Below, in pieces: positions 7,181-14,596 of a stretch of DNA of 58,652 nucleotides. The notes below the pieces were generated by a model, which saw only the letters and a program-made list of their open reading frames with translations, ran no database searches and had not been told where the DNA came from. Numbering within the stretch: the stretch's first letter is position 1; the number at the start of each line of letters is the position of its first letter. The stretch lies in IMG/VR virus record IMGVR_UViG_3300025586_000240, positions 1 to 58,652 of that record. One strand, written 5' to 3'. The translations under genes were made by a program, and so were the position numbers. Source of the stretch: a virus.

Positions 7181-8341
7181 ATGTCATTAGAAGAATTGAA
7201 AGCTAATATACAAAAGAAAGCAAAAGGAACCCATGTATCAATACTTTCACAATCAGAAATAGCTACATCAACTGATAATATACCAACACCTGCTTATGAT
7301 TTGAATCGTATACTTTCAGGTTCCTTATTTAGAGGTATACCAAATAGAACATTTACATTATTTGTAGGGCCAGAAGCTAGTGGGAAGTCAAGTATTATTT
7401 GTCTTTGTCTTGCTGAAGCTCAAAGAAAGGGATACACACCTATAATTATAGATACTGAAGGTTCGTGGAATGAATTATTTGTAAAAAGATGGGGAATGGA
7501 CCCCGATAATATATTGTATATATACACCCCCTGGATAAGTGAAATTCAAGTTATACTCGGACAAATTATAGCCAGTGGTGATAAAAAAATAGCTTTAGCT
7601 TTAGATTCTATAGGTGCATTAGAAACATTAAAATTGGTTGATGATTCTTTAATTGGGGATGTAAAAGCAGATCAAGGTCAATTAGCTAAGAATATAAAGA
7701 GAGCAATGAAAATGCTTCAAAACATTGCTATAAATCAAGAATCTATAATTTTTGGTGCAGGTCATTATTATGGAAATCCTAGTCAGTATGGATCAGCAGA
7801 AAAAATAGGTGGTGGATTTTATATGAGATTAGCACCACATATAATACTTTCATTAAAGAAATCGAAATTATTTGAAAATGGTGATAAAAAGAAAATTATA
7901 GGTAATGATGTAAAGGTAATAACTTTAAAGAATAAATTATACCCACCATTTCAGGAAGCTACGTTAGAAATAGATTATCGTAATGGTATCAATTCATATG
8001 CTGGTATATTAGATTTAGCTATTAAAGCAGAATTAGCAGAGATAACCAGTCCAGGACGGTATATAATTAATGGTCAAAAATATCATGGTGGTGTGGCAGC
8101 ACAAGAAGGATTGAGAGAAGATAAAACAATATTAGATAAATTGGATAAATGGCTCGAAACAACGGGCTACTCAACAATAAACGAGAATATAGCCGAAGCT
8201 GAAAAAATATTAGTAAAAGAAATGGATAAAATAGAAGAAGAAATAGAGAAACCCGTTGTGGCTAAAGAAAAACCAGTTGAGGCTAAAAAGAAGAAACCAA
8301 AGATAACGAGTAAACCAACAAAAGGTAAAGGGAAGAAATGA
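7181..8341 (+). CDS. UvsX/RecA-like recombinase
   Basis: A 386-residue RecA-fold protein. Walker A GPEASGKS is at 63-70, a Walker B strand IALALD ends at D142, and an acidic DTEGSW follows at 91-96. The DNA-binding L2-type region is around HYYGNPSQYGSAEKIGGGF. The length and divergence fit phage UvsX rather than bacterial RecA. The C-terminus is a Lys/Pro/Ala-rich tail (about 350-386), probably disordered. It would catalyse strand exchange downstream of gp46/47-type resection. GAAGGAG lies 8 nt before the ATG. Confidence 0.92.
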   Translation: MSLEELKANIQKKAKGTHVSILSQSEIATSTDNIPTPAYDLNRILSGSLFRGIPNRTFTLFVGPEASGKSSIICLCLAEAQRKGYTPIIIDTEGSWNELFVKRWGMDPDNILYIYTPWISEIQVILGQIIASGDKKIALALDSIGALETLKLVDDSLIGDVKADQGQLAKNIKRAMKMLQNIAINQESIIFGAGHYYGNPSQYGSAEKIGGGFYMRLAPHIILSLKKSKLFENGDKKKIIGNDVKVITLKNKLYPPFQEATLEIDYRNGINSYAGILDLAIKAELAEITSPGRYIINGQKYHGGVAAQEGLREDKTILDKLDKWLETTGYSTINENIAEAEKILVKEMDKIEEEIEKPVVAKEKPVEAKKKKPKITSKPTKGKGKK

Positions 8342-8547
8342 GCATAAGATGGAGATTAAATGGAGATATGATTTGTGCTGCGATGAGTAAGGCTGAACCT
8401 GATGATTGTTATATTAATGATAGATTGCATTATCAACTTTCGGTCATATCCAAATCCATTATTGCAGATATAGATCATGAGAATAATGGTTTATGGCATT
8501 GGGTTCATAATGAGGGTAAGAGATTAAGAGCAATTATAGAGAAATAG
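8338..8547 (+). CDS. Hypothetical protein downstream of UvsX
   Basis: A 69-residue protein that overlaps the UvsX stop (ATGA). Its C-terminal half (NNGLWHWVHNEGKRLRAIIEK) is likely helical. It is translationally coupled to UvsX. No motif recognised. Confidence 0.55.
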   Translation: MSIRWRLNGDMICAAMSKAEPDDCYINDRLHYQLSVISKSIIADIDHENNGLWHWVHNEGKRLRAIIEK

Positions 8548-8567
8548 TAGGAGGTGACTAATGAAAA

Positions 8568-8909
8568 ATGGATTTTTGCGTAAAGAATTGTGATCAAATG
8601 GAATTCGGAGACAATAATTTTCGGTGTAAGTACTATGATAAGAATTTAGAATTCAACCATGGACTTGATAGTATAACCGTTTTAAGATGTAAGGAATGTA
8701 TGGATGATAATGTAATAGGTAGCAACACCGATCAAGAGAAAGGAAGAAAACTGAAAAAATTGTTAGGATACATGGCTGATAGTTTTTATAGCCACAAGGA
8801 TGAATTTGAAGATGCATTAACAGAAATGTATCGAATCATTCGGGACATGGAGAGCGAGGAGAAAGATGATGAAGAGGTCCGAATTCTCAAAACTAAAGAA
8901 GATAAATGA
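8568..8909 (+). CDS. Hypothetical Cys-rich protein
   Basis: A 113-residue protein. The first 45 residues contain Cys at 4, 8, 20, 41 and 44, suggesting a zinc site; the rest is helical and acidic. TAGGAGGTGA lies 12 nt before ATG 8568. A competing ATG at 8561, with better spacing, opens only a 10-codon ORF that ends inside this gene, so start selection may be regulated. Function unknown. Confidence 0.55.
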   Translation: MDFCVKNCDQMEFGDNNFRCKYYDKNLEFNHGLDSITVLRCKECMDDNVIGSNTDQEKGRKLKKLLGYMADSFYSHKDEFEDALTEMYRIIRDMESEEKDDEEVRILKTKEDK

Positions 8910-9090
8910 TGATGATGGATTTTTCTCAAATAAATTAAAACTGGGTGAAAAGTTTTTGTATGGTACTGCTATGAAATCTCAAATAGAGCAAAAGGATATA
9001 GGAGATGATATTTCTTATTATATAGTAAGTGATATAACACAATCAGGTAATGTACTATATTCACCTGTAATGGATAAATTGGAGAAATAA
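8866..9090 (+). CDS. Hypothetical protein
   Basis: A 74-residue protein that overlaps the previous gene by 44 nt. GAGGAG lies just upstream of ATG 8866. It has a short basic start, a GDDISYYIVSDITQ beta segment and ends MDKLEK. Nothing recognised. Confidence 0.5.
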   Translation: MMKRSEFSKLKKINDDDGFFSNKLKLGEKFLYGTAMKSQIEQKDIGDDISYYIVSDITQSGNVLYSPVMDKLEK

Positions 9091-9112
9091 TATAAAAGGG
9101 AGGTGGATTAAA

Positions 9113-9406
9113 ATGGCAAAAGAAGCGTTCGTGTATTCGTTCCAGTACGAAATGAAAGAATCATCTTGGAGTGCTTTTATAGCAGCTTTTTCACAAGAGG
9201 AAGCAGTAGCTCAATTATATAAAGATACTCCGGGTAGGATTGAAAGGATAACTAGTAACCAACAGCATTGTAAGTTAGATGCCGTATCGGATTCTTTAAG
9301 GAATGATATTACTATGCCGGAACAAACAAAGATTAATGAATTGTTGGCAGAAATATCAGTATTGAAGAAAGCAAAGGATCTTAGAACTTTACCTAAGGCA
9401 AAGTAA
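9113..9406 (+). CDS. Hypothetical protein
   Basis: A 97-residue protein with GGGAGGTGG upstream. The first 35 residues (FVYSFQYEMKESSWSAFIAAFSQEEAVAQLY) read as beta-alpha, the C-terminus as helix. This resembles small phage proteins of unknown role. It precedes a putative glycosyltransferase by 3 nt. Confidence 0.55.
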   Translation: MAKEAFVYSFQYEMKESSWSAFIAAFSQEEAVAQLYKDTPGRIERITSNQQHCKLDAVSDSLRNDITMPEQTKINELLAEISVLKKAKDLRTLPKAK

Positions 9407-9409
9407 AAT

Positions 9410-10204
9410 ATGACAATAGGATTATATAATGCGGATAAGAGACTGTTAAAGTCCTTATCCGCAAAAATCAACATTATAGATCTTGATACTTCATTTCCTA
9501 AACTGAAGGGTTTGTTCATCGATTGGATTGACACTACAAACAGAAAGAAACCATCCAAGAAATTTGCTCACCAAGCCGCTCTAATAAGTTACTATTCCAA
9601 AAAGAATATACCTATAATGATATATGATAGGCATATGTGTATAACCCAAAAGGAATTGAAGTGGCTGAAAAAGTTCTATGCTCACCTATTTGAACCTGCA
9701 TTGAATAATAGAAAGGATTTTGAGTACTTACCTTACTGTATAGAACTGGATGATAACAAACTATTGGATTATGAAGGTGGTAGAGAATATCATTTAGGTC
9801 ACATAGGACTACAAACTGATTCCTTTGAGAAGTATTATGTTGGTCATCGAGAAAAGTTTCCGGATTCCAACTTTCATTACAAGGTTGAGAATTGGGAAGA
9901 AATACAATATATGGTAGCTATTGATAGTAAACATAATTACAGTATAGGTTATTTGAATCAAAATGTTATTGATGCTTTGGAACATGGATGTATGGTGCTA
10001 TGTCCTATAGAGCATAAATATTACAGTAATATGTTTTATGGTAATGTTGTAGGTGATATTAATTTTATTGATTACTGGATGAATATGAACCATGATATGA
10101 GGATTGCTTCTATAATGGGTGTATATGAGAATGTAAAAGAGAGATATCCAGAGTTTACCATAGGGCATTGGACTAAGAAAATAATAGAGGTGTTTGATAA
10201 ATGA
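9410..10204 (+). CDS. Putative GT-B-type glycosyltransferase
   Basis: A 264-residue protein. The C-terminal segment GYLNQNVIDALEHGCMVLCPIEHKYY (about 185-210) resembles the nucleotide-sugar-binding part of CgeB-like/family 1 glycosyltransferases, where a conserved G-Y-x-x-x-x-x-x-x-A-x-x-x-G-C-x-x segment is typical. Family assignment is tentative because the N-terminal half shows no clear motif. It lies on the plus strand, apart from the large glycan island, next to a second putative glycosyltransferase at 10825. Donor and acceptor unknown. Confidence 0.45.
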   Translation: MTIGLYNADKRLLKSLSAKINIIDLDTSFPKLKGLFIDWIDTTNRKKPSKKFAHQAALISYYSKKNIPIMIYDRHMCITQKELKWLKKFYAHLFEPALNNRKDFEYLPYCIELDDNKLLDYEGGREYHLGHIGLQTDSFEKYYVGHREKFPDSNFHYKVENWEEIQYMVAIDSKHNYSIGYLNQNVIDALEHGCMVLCPIEHKYYSNMFYGNVVGDINFIDYWMNMNHDMRIASIMGVYENVKERYPEFTIGHWTKKIIEVFDK

Positions 10205-10524
10205 CCGATGTTGTAATGAGAAGACTTTTAGATACTGCTTCTGAGAGAATTGAAGTATTAAAAAGAATGACTGATGTACAATGTGAACATGGTAATTGGA
10301 ATCATGATCCATATATGCACGGCATGGCGAATGCGATGATCTATGCTGTGGCTATAATGTGTAATTCTGAACCCGAATATCTTAATGCTCCTGATGTATG
10401 GTTAAAGGATGTTGATAGTGATGATGTAGAACCTATTGAGTCTCGTGAGGAAGTAGTGAGAGAAAGGGATTATAGAGGAATAAGTAATGAATGGATAAAT
10501 ATTCTGTTTGGAGAAGAATTATGA
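10201..10524 (+). CDS. Hypothetical protein with EWINILFGEEL tail
   Basis: A 107-residue protein that overlaps the preceding stop (ATGA). Residues about 25-60 (QCEHGNWNHDPYMHGMANAMIYAVAIM) resemble a helical segment common in small phage proteins. It ends EWINILFGEEL, a member of the shared C-terminal tail family. The next start overlaps its stop. Confidence 0.6.
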   Translation: MTDVVMRRLLDTASERIEVLKRMTDVQCEHGNWNHDPYMHGMANAMIYAVAIMCNSEPEYLNAPDVWLKDVDSDDVEPIESREEVVRERDYRGISNEWINILFGEEL

Positions 10525-10694
10525 ATGATATATCCCGTTATGAAAGATTGACAAGGGATTTTTTAGCACCTTATCAAAAAGAATTATTAGAAGCTATGGC
10601 TCAAGGGATGATAATGACACCATCTTTCCTCGATATTCTTAAAAAATCGGATGAATGGGAAGAAGTTAGTAAGTTATTTAAGGAAGAGCTATGA
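10521..10694 (+). CDS. Small protein with DEWEEVSKLFKEEL tail
   Basis: A 57-residue protein. ATG 10521 overlaps the upstream stop, and GGAGAAG lies before it. It is mainly helical and ends DEWEEVSKLFKEEL, the best example of the shared tail. The KEE codons (AAGGAAGAG) also act as the ribosome binding site for the next gene, whose ATG overlaps this stop. Confidence 0.6.
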   Translation: MNDISRYERLTRDFLAPYQKELLEAMAQGMIMTPSFLDILKKSDEWEEVSKLFKEEL

Positions 10695-10828
10695 AGACAC
10701 TAAGAGGTAGAACCTATAAGGAGTATATATCTGATTGCTTTTATTGGAGTATTTGGTGGACAGCCTTTCCATTAAGAAGACTATTTGAAGAGATTGAGTA
10801 TTATGCTAAAGGAAAATTGAAGATATGA
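10691..10828 (+). CDS. Small aromatic-rich protein
   Basis: A 45-residue protein (MKTLRGRTYKEYISD) coupled by ATGA overlaps to both neighbours. The middle (CFYWSIWWTAFPLRRLFEEI) is very rich in Trp and Phe, which could be an amphipathic membrane-associated helix. Start AAGGAAGAG is well placed. Function unknown. Confidence 0.5.
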   Translation: MKTLRGRTYKEYISDCFYWSIWWTAFPLRRLFEEIEYYAKGKLKI

Positions 10829-11553
10829 AGATAATAAGACAAGATAAAGATTCAAAGGTGTTAGTGGTCACTCCTTTACTTCCAAATCATAAAATATCAA
10901 AGGATACCAAGAAAACTATTAAGAGGAATAAGATACCATTTACTTGGATTACCTCCGAAGGTCATAACAACATCCCTGTCAATGTAGAATTAGGTTTAAA
11001 TGACTATAGAAAGAAGTTCCCCAAGTACCTACCTTCCTATATACTACCTTTAGACCGTGATATCATCTTAGGTCGTAATATGATTGATAGAATGGTAGCT
11101 GTATTGGATATCTTGCCTGATGAAATTGCTTATACATATGCTAACTTTGAATTTAAGGGTGCTATTGATAAGAAGTTTCCAGCGAAACCCTTTGATATTA
11201 ATGCTCTTGTATTCAATAACTATATATCCTCTAATTCCCTTATAAAGATTAAGTACTTAGATGCTATAGGAGGATTTATAAAAGATAAAAAATATAAAAG
11301 GTTACTGGATTGGTGTTTGTGGCTAAAGTTCTATCAGCACGGTTACATAGGCATGCCAACTCCGAATGCCAATTTTATAGCATTATCAACATCTAATGAT
11401 ATAAGTGCAGGTACTCAGGAAGACTTTGAACTAAAAAGGAAAAGAGTTTTAGAGGATTTCGTTAAGCCTATAATGGAGCAAGCAAAAAAAGAGGACTCTT
11501 CTCATAGTATTGATGATGTAGAGCCCCCTTTAGATAATGTGCTTACTTTTTAG
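10825..11553 (+). CDS. Putative family 2-like glycosyltransferase
   Basis: A 242-residue protein. PFTWITSEGHNNIPVNVELG (about 36-55) corresponds to the donor-binding start of GT-A enzymes. YILPLDRDIILG (about 75-86) supplies a DxD-like D-R-D. GGFIKDKKYKRLLDWCLWLKF (about 150-170) resembles the acceptor-side ED/DW region of GT2 proteins. The N-terminus is shorter than in classical GT2. It is the last plus-strand gene and converges with the membrane protein gene at 11543, the two overlapping by 11 nt. Donor and acceptor unknown. Confidence 0.55.
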   Translation: MKIIRQDKDSKVLVVTPLLPNHKISKDTKKTIKRNKIPFTWITSEGHNNIPVNVELGLNDYRKKFPKYLPSYILPLDRDIILGRNMIDRMVAVLDILPDEIAYTYANFEFKGAIDKKFPAKPFDINALVFNNYISSNSLIKIKYLDAIGGFIKDKKYKRLLDWCLWLKFYQHGYIGMPTPNANFIALSTSNDISAGTQEDFELKRKRVLEDFVKPIMEQAKKEDSSHSIDDVEPPLDNVLTF

Positions 11554-11914
11554 ATTCTTTATCGTTAACCTTAGTAATAATATCTATAAGGTCTTTTTTT
11601 AAGACATCTTTCCATTCTTTACCTGTCTTAGATATTTGTTGTATAGTGTCATATGTTACATTATTAGCAACATACATACCGATCATGGTATCTCTTGATG
11701 GTATTAAAACAGCCACGAAAATAAATACAATACTTACTATCAATAGCAACCGTTTCTTTCCTTTTGACATTAATTCTTCTAATTCTAAAGATTTATATAG
11801 GAAGGAAAACCCATAAATAAAAATAGAAATTATACCTACCATCAAAAAAAGTGACATTATTGGATTTACTACTCCTAACAAATAAATCAACCAAGGGCTT
11901 ACAATCGGGTCCAT
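11543..11914 (-). CDS. Two-helix membrane protein
   Basis: A 123-residue protein. Hydrophobic helices lie at about 7-38 and 55-72, joined by a charged loop (LYKSLELEELMSKGKKR). The C-terminal 45 residues are soluble and charged. The PSRDTMIGMYVANNVTYDTI segment after the second helix is typical of a small membrane protein family found in many phages. GGGAGG lies 7 nt before the ATG. A holin-like role is conceivable given the topology, but no lysozyme is adjacent. Its stop overlaps the end of the convergent plus-strand gene. Confidence 0.6.
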   Translation of the reverse strand: MDPIVSPWLIYLLGVVNPIMSLFLMVGIISIFIYGFSFLYKSLELEELMSKGKKRLLLIVSIVFIFVAVLIPSRDTMIGMYVANNVTYDTIQQISKTGKEWKDVLKKDLIDIITKVNDKESKK

Positions 11915-11934
11915 AACATTTTACCTCCCTTTCT

Positions 11935-12072
11935 TTAATTAACAGTCCATACCTCCGCTGGCAATTCTCCAGTATCCCAAACCGCTTCAGTGTCCCAGAT
12001 TTCTTCCTCTCTTAATTCAGCTATCTGCTCTTCCGAATCACCATTAAAATCAAACAAATCATCAAATGACAT
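11935..12072 (-). CDS. Small acidic Trp-repeat protein
   Basis: A 45-residue protein with AGAAAGGAGGT 6 nt before its ATG. The N-terminus MSFDDLFDFNG has an acidic-hydrophobic DDLFDF motif. The C-terminal half carries three spaced Trp units (IWDTEAVWDTGELPAEVW). It is very acidic overall. No family recognised. Confidence 0.55.
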   Translation of the reverse strand: MSFDDLFDFNGDSEEQIAELREEEIWDTEAVWDTGELPAEVWTVN

Positions 12073-12076
12073 AACT

Positions 12077-12232
12077 CTACCTCCTTTCTACTTCGCCTTC
12101 GGTTATAAAATATACTTTGTTCCTATCATCCACATATATAGGAATCGGTATAGGTATGATACAACATCCACTATATGACAAACTAATCATTATCAAGATG
12201 ATACTCAATATTCTCTTTAGCTTTGAAATCAT
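12077..12232 (-). CDS. Small proline-rich lipoprotein (o-spanin candidate)
   Basis: A 51-residue protein with GAGGAG 5 nt before ATG 12232. It has a basic start (MISKLKR), a hydrophobic stretch (ILSIILIMISLSYS) and a lipobox-like SYSGC at 19-23. The Pro/Ile-rich IIPIPIPIY follows directly. A small lipoprotein with prolines after the lipidated Cys recalls Rz1-type outer-membrane spanins. It overlaps the 3' end of the SDR gene. The start could also be upstream at 12262, but the lipobox favours 12232. Confidence 0.5.
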   Translation of the reverse strand: MISKLKRILSIILIMISLSYSGCCIIPIPIPIYVDDRNKVYFITEGEVERR

Positions 12233-12977
12233 ATATCTCCTCTGCAAGTTTTGTATCCACACTAACTTCTTGTACCCCTATTGTAGCACTATTTTTATCA
12301 AATGTAAAGCTATTTTCTTTTCCAATCATAGTAGCAATTTCCAGAACACTTGTTAATCTACCACTTCCTATTGGAACAGGTTGATTGGTAACTCTATCAG
12401 AATTCAATGCTAACCAAATTGCTTCACATATATCGTTTACATGGATAAAATCTCTTTTCTGTTTACCATCACCATTAATCACTAACTTCTCTCCTTTAGC
12501 TTTAGCATTTATGAATAGTGGTATGACAGAAGGTTTTTCCTCCCAATACTTACCACCGTATACATTAGCAAATCTTAGTATGTGGTTTTTACCTTTGTAG
12601 AGGTTCAATCTTTTAGCTTCGATTTCACCCATGAATTTCGTCATTCCATAGAGTGATTCATATGGTGTTGGTGCAGCGCCAGAGGAAGCAAACACTAATG
12701 GTGTATCATATTTTTCTGCTTGCTGCATTATATAGAAAGTTGATGTTACATTAGTAGTTACAGCATCTTCTGGATCATCTCTACATTCACCTACACCAGC
12801 TACAGCAGCAAGATGTACCACAGCATCGTATCTCCATACATCATTTATGTCTAATACCCAATTATCATCCTTCTTGTCTATTATAGTATAGCCACAATCC
12901 TTTTCTTTTAAGTAATCAACCAGATTGCTACCTATATAACCCTTTCCACCTGTAATGAGAATTTCTTTTTTATACAT
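12183..12977 (-). CDS. NAD-dependent sugar epimerase/dehydratase (extended SDR)
   Basis: A 264-residue extended SDR enzyme. The Rossmann glycine motif GGKGYIG is at 10-16, the YGMTK catalytic YxxxK near 110, and RFANVYGG and KRDFIHVNDI segments mark the substrate side. It is shorter than typical 310-330-residue members, mainly in the C-terminal domain. The likely substrate is a nucleotide-activated sugar (UDP- or dTDP-); the exact one cannot be read. AAAAGGAGGA precedes the ATG. It is the promoter-distal end of the glycan island transcribed leftward. Confidence 0.85.
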   Translation of the reverse strand: MYKKEILITGGKGYIGSNLVDYLKEKDCGYTIIDKKDDNWVLDINDVWRYDAVVHLAAVAGVGECRDDPEDAVTTNVTSTFYIMQQAEKYDTPLVFASSGAAPTPYESLYGMTKFMGEIEAKRLNLYKGKNHILRFANVYGGKYWEEKPSVIPLFINAKAKGEKLVINGDGKQKRDFIHVNDICEAIWLALNSDRVTNQPVPIGSGRLTSVLEIATMIGKENSFTFDKNSATIGVQEVSVDTKLAEEIYDFKAKENIEYHLDND

Positions 12978-13122
12978 AACATATTCCTCCTTTTAATTTT
13001 TGTGTCCGGCTAGGGGGGGTAAAAACCATAAGAATTATCACTTACTTTCACAATTCTTTAATCTTTACAATACTTTCCTTCATTCTCACCCTTTCTATTA
13101 CTATCATTACTTTTCTTTGATT

Positions 13123-13221
13123 TTAGTACTTTTCAAAAGCGGCGGTATTCTCTCCTTCTAATGTTTTCAACGCTTGAGTACTGGTTCGACCCCTATAAAG
13201 CGTAACAATTTTTTCACACAC
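13123..13221 (-). CDS. Small ORF downstream of the APS kinase gene
   Basis: A 32-codon ORF starting at GTG 13221, which overlaps the APS kinase stop (TAGTG). GGAGGAAG lies 5 nt upstream. The product MCEKIVTLYRGRTSTQALK has a mixed composition that looks coding. The remaining 140 bases to the SDR gene hold only tiny ORFs and a seven-G run at 13013-13019, which is unusual in this AT-rich genome. No function recognised. Confidence 0.4.
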   Translation of the reverse strand: MCEKIVTLYRGRTSTQALKTLEGENTAAFEKY

Positions 13222-13595
13222 TACTTCCTCCAATTATAAATTATATCAACCTCATCTTCATCGGGTTCTTCATATGTAGTTCCTTTCCACAACTTACCAC
13301 CCTCTACATAAATTAAAATAGATTCTTCAAATAAACTTCTTGCCTCATTCCTCCATTCTCTTTTAGGGGAAATTAGAGATATAATGACAATGAAACCTTG
13401 TTTCTCTATTAATGATGCAAGTTTAGCAATAGTTAGAATATTTTTATGTCTTCCATCATCTGTAAAGCCAAAATCAATCATCCCTCTAAATTCATCACCA
13501 TCTAATATTACAGAAGGTACGGATAATTCTTTTTGTAATCTATAAGCTAAGGTAGTCTTACCAGCATTTGCTTTCCCTGTTATCCAAAATACCAT
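13221..13595 (-). CDS. APS kinase-like (adenylylsulfate kinase family)
   Basis: A 124-residue P-loop kinase of the CysC family. The P-loop GKANAGKTT is at 7-15, LDGDEFRG at 31-38, FTDDGRHKN (44-52) corresponds to the APS kinase FSREDRxEN element, ISLISPKREWRNEAR is at 72-86, and VEGGKLWKGTTYEEP near the C-terminus matches the family lid. It is shorter than the usual 170-200 residues. True CysC phosphorylates adenylylsulfate to PAPS, the donor for sulfotransferases; one is encoded at 17098-18117 on the same strand. Relatives with other substrates (such as the CysC-like capsule phosphoramidate kinase of Campylobacter) are an alternative. Start MVFWITGKANAG is typical. Confidence 0.85.
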   Translation of the reverse strand: MVFWITGKANAGKTTLAYRLQKELSVPSVILDGDEFRGMIDFGFTDDGRHKNILTIAKLASLIEKQGFIVIISLISPKREWRNEARSLFEESILIYVEGGKLWKGTTYEEPDEDEVDIIYNWRK

Positions 13596-13599
13596 ATCT

Positions 13600-14073
13600 T
13601 TAAAAACTCCCTCTATATAATTTTACTGGATTACCTACTACTCTTATACCATCAGGCACATCCTTAGTAACAACACTACCAGCCCCTATGAATGATTCTG
13701 CTCCTATAGTACATGGACTTATAATGGTAGCATTTGCTCCTATCATAGCACCCTTCTTGACCAATATCTTTTCTAATTTACTGTTACCATAAGGATTAGG
13801 ACTTCTGACATTAGTGAATACAGCACTCGGTCCTATAAAAACATAATCTTCTAATGTTACACCCTCAAAGAGATGAACATTATTTTGTATCCTACATCCC
13901 TTACCTATTATGACATTAGGGCCTATCACACAATTTTGACCTATGTTACATAAATCACCTATAATGGTTCCTTCCATTATGTGACAGAAATGCCAAATTT
14001 TAGTATCTTTACCAATTATGACCCCATCATCCACATAGGAGGATTCATGTACAAATGCTATTTTCTGATCCAA
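13600..14073 (-). CDS. wbpD: WbpD/WlbB-like sugar N-acetyltransferase (left-handed beta helix)
   Basis: A 157-residue hexapeptide-repeat acyltransferase. HESSYVDDGVIIGKDTKIWHFCHIM at the N-terminus, GQNCVIGPNV and VGNPVKLYRG at the C-terminus match the WbpD/WlbB type that acetylates the 3-amino group of UDP-GlcNAc(3NH2)A. The matching oxidase (WbpB-like, 14597) and aminotransferase (WbpE-like, 21145) are in the same island. The start overlaps the methyltransferase 3' end by 16 nt. Symbol assigned by similarity; the sugar made here could be a close relative. Confidence 0.82.
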   Translation of the reverse strand: MDQKIAFVHESSYVDDGVIIGKDTKIWHFCHIMEGTIIGDLCNIGQNCVIGPNVIIGKGCRIQNNVHLFEGVTLEDYVFIGPSAVFTNVRSPNPYGNSKLEKILVKKGAMIGANATIISPCTIGAESFIGAGSVVTKDVPDGIRVVGNPVKLYRGSF

Positions 14074-14519
14074 AATCTACTTCTCCATCCACTATTATGA
14101 AACACATCATGTTTTAATGGTGTAAAAACTTTCATGGTTTCTTCTATATCTTCATAATTGATTTCCAAACCCCAATCATGACACCCTATTATATCACCAC
14201 TATTTAAATAAGGGGCATAGATGTTCACCTCTCCCTTCTTATTTCCATTATCACAATATAGAAATTTCTTCCTTTTGTCCTTGCATAGTTTAATGATATC
14301 GGCATCAGGTTTACTCAAGATATCCATAACTTTAAACATAACTTTACCTTTCAATTGTTTCCTTACATTATGAAAATACCTATCATCTATATCATAAGCT
14401 CTTATTTCAGCATTAGGACAGGTATCATTTAAAAACAGAGTCAAACCTCCGTATTGGGAGCCAAACTCTATAATTAGTTCCGGGTTAAGATCTGTTAAAA
14501 TTTCAGCTATTGTATTCAT
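14058..14519 (-). CDS. SAM methyltransferase, N-terminus displaced by a tandem repeat
   Basis: From ATG 14519 this gives 153 residues with LIIEFGSQYGG (SAM motif I), RAYDID, and a C-terminal GCHDWGLEINYEDIEE resembling cephalosporin-hydroxylase/Methyltransf_24-type enzymes. The natural start appears to be ATG 14610: it begins MKKFKPVEMGGFDYKGIR, but three copies of an 8-bp unit (14546-14569) then force a stop. With one copy the frame would run DYKGIRLRHEWQAMNTIAEI directly into the 14519 ORF. The internal ATG may give a truncated product by reinitiation. Its role would be O- or N-methylation of a sugar; it sits between WbpD- and WbpB-like genes. Confidence 0.7.
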   Translation of the reverse strand: MNTIAEILTDLNPELIIEFGSQYGGLTLFLNDTCPNAEIRAYDIDDRYFHNVRKQLKGKVMFKVMDILSKPDADIIKLCKDKRKKFLYCDNGNKKGEVNIYAPYLNSGDIIGCHDWGLEINYEDIEETMKVFTPLKHDVFHNSGWRSRFWIRK

Positions 14520-14545
14520 TGCTTGCCATTCATGACGAAGCCTGA

Positions 14546-14571
14546 TACCCTTATACCCTTATACCCTTATA
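14546..14571. repeat. 8-bp tandem repeat, three copies, in a coding region
   Basis: TACCCTTA is repeated three times (14546-14553, 14554-14561, 14562-14569) plus two further bases. It lies in the 5' coding part of the methyltransferase gene read leftward. Removing two units restores a single uninterrupted frame from 14610 to 14058. This is the structure expected of a slipped-strand contingency locus. Confidence 0.85.
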
Positions 14572-14596
14572 ATCAAACCCACCCATTTCCACCGGT

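Noticed and set aside
11530-11570. Bidirectional terminator at the convergent gene ends
   Set aside because: No GC-rich hairpin with T-run is visible; the two genes overlap by 11 nt.
13150-13205. Possible tRNA (GGTTCGA T-loop-like element and a CTTCTAA anticodon-loop-like segment)
   Set aside because: The T stem has two mismatches, the acceptor ends do not pair, and the minus strand reads as a small open frame with a ribosome binding site.
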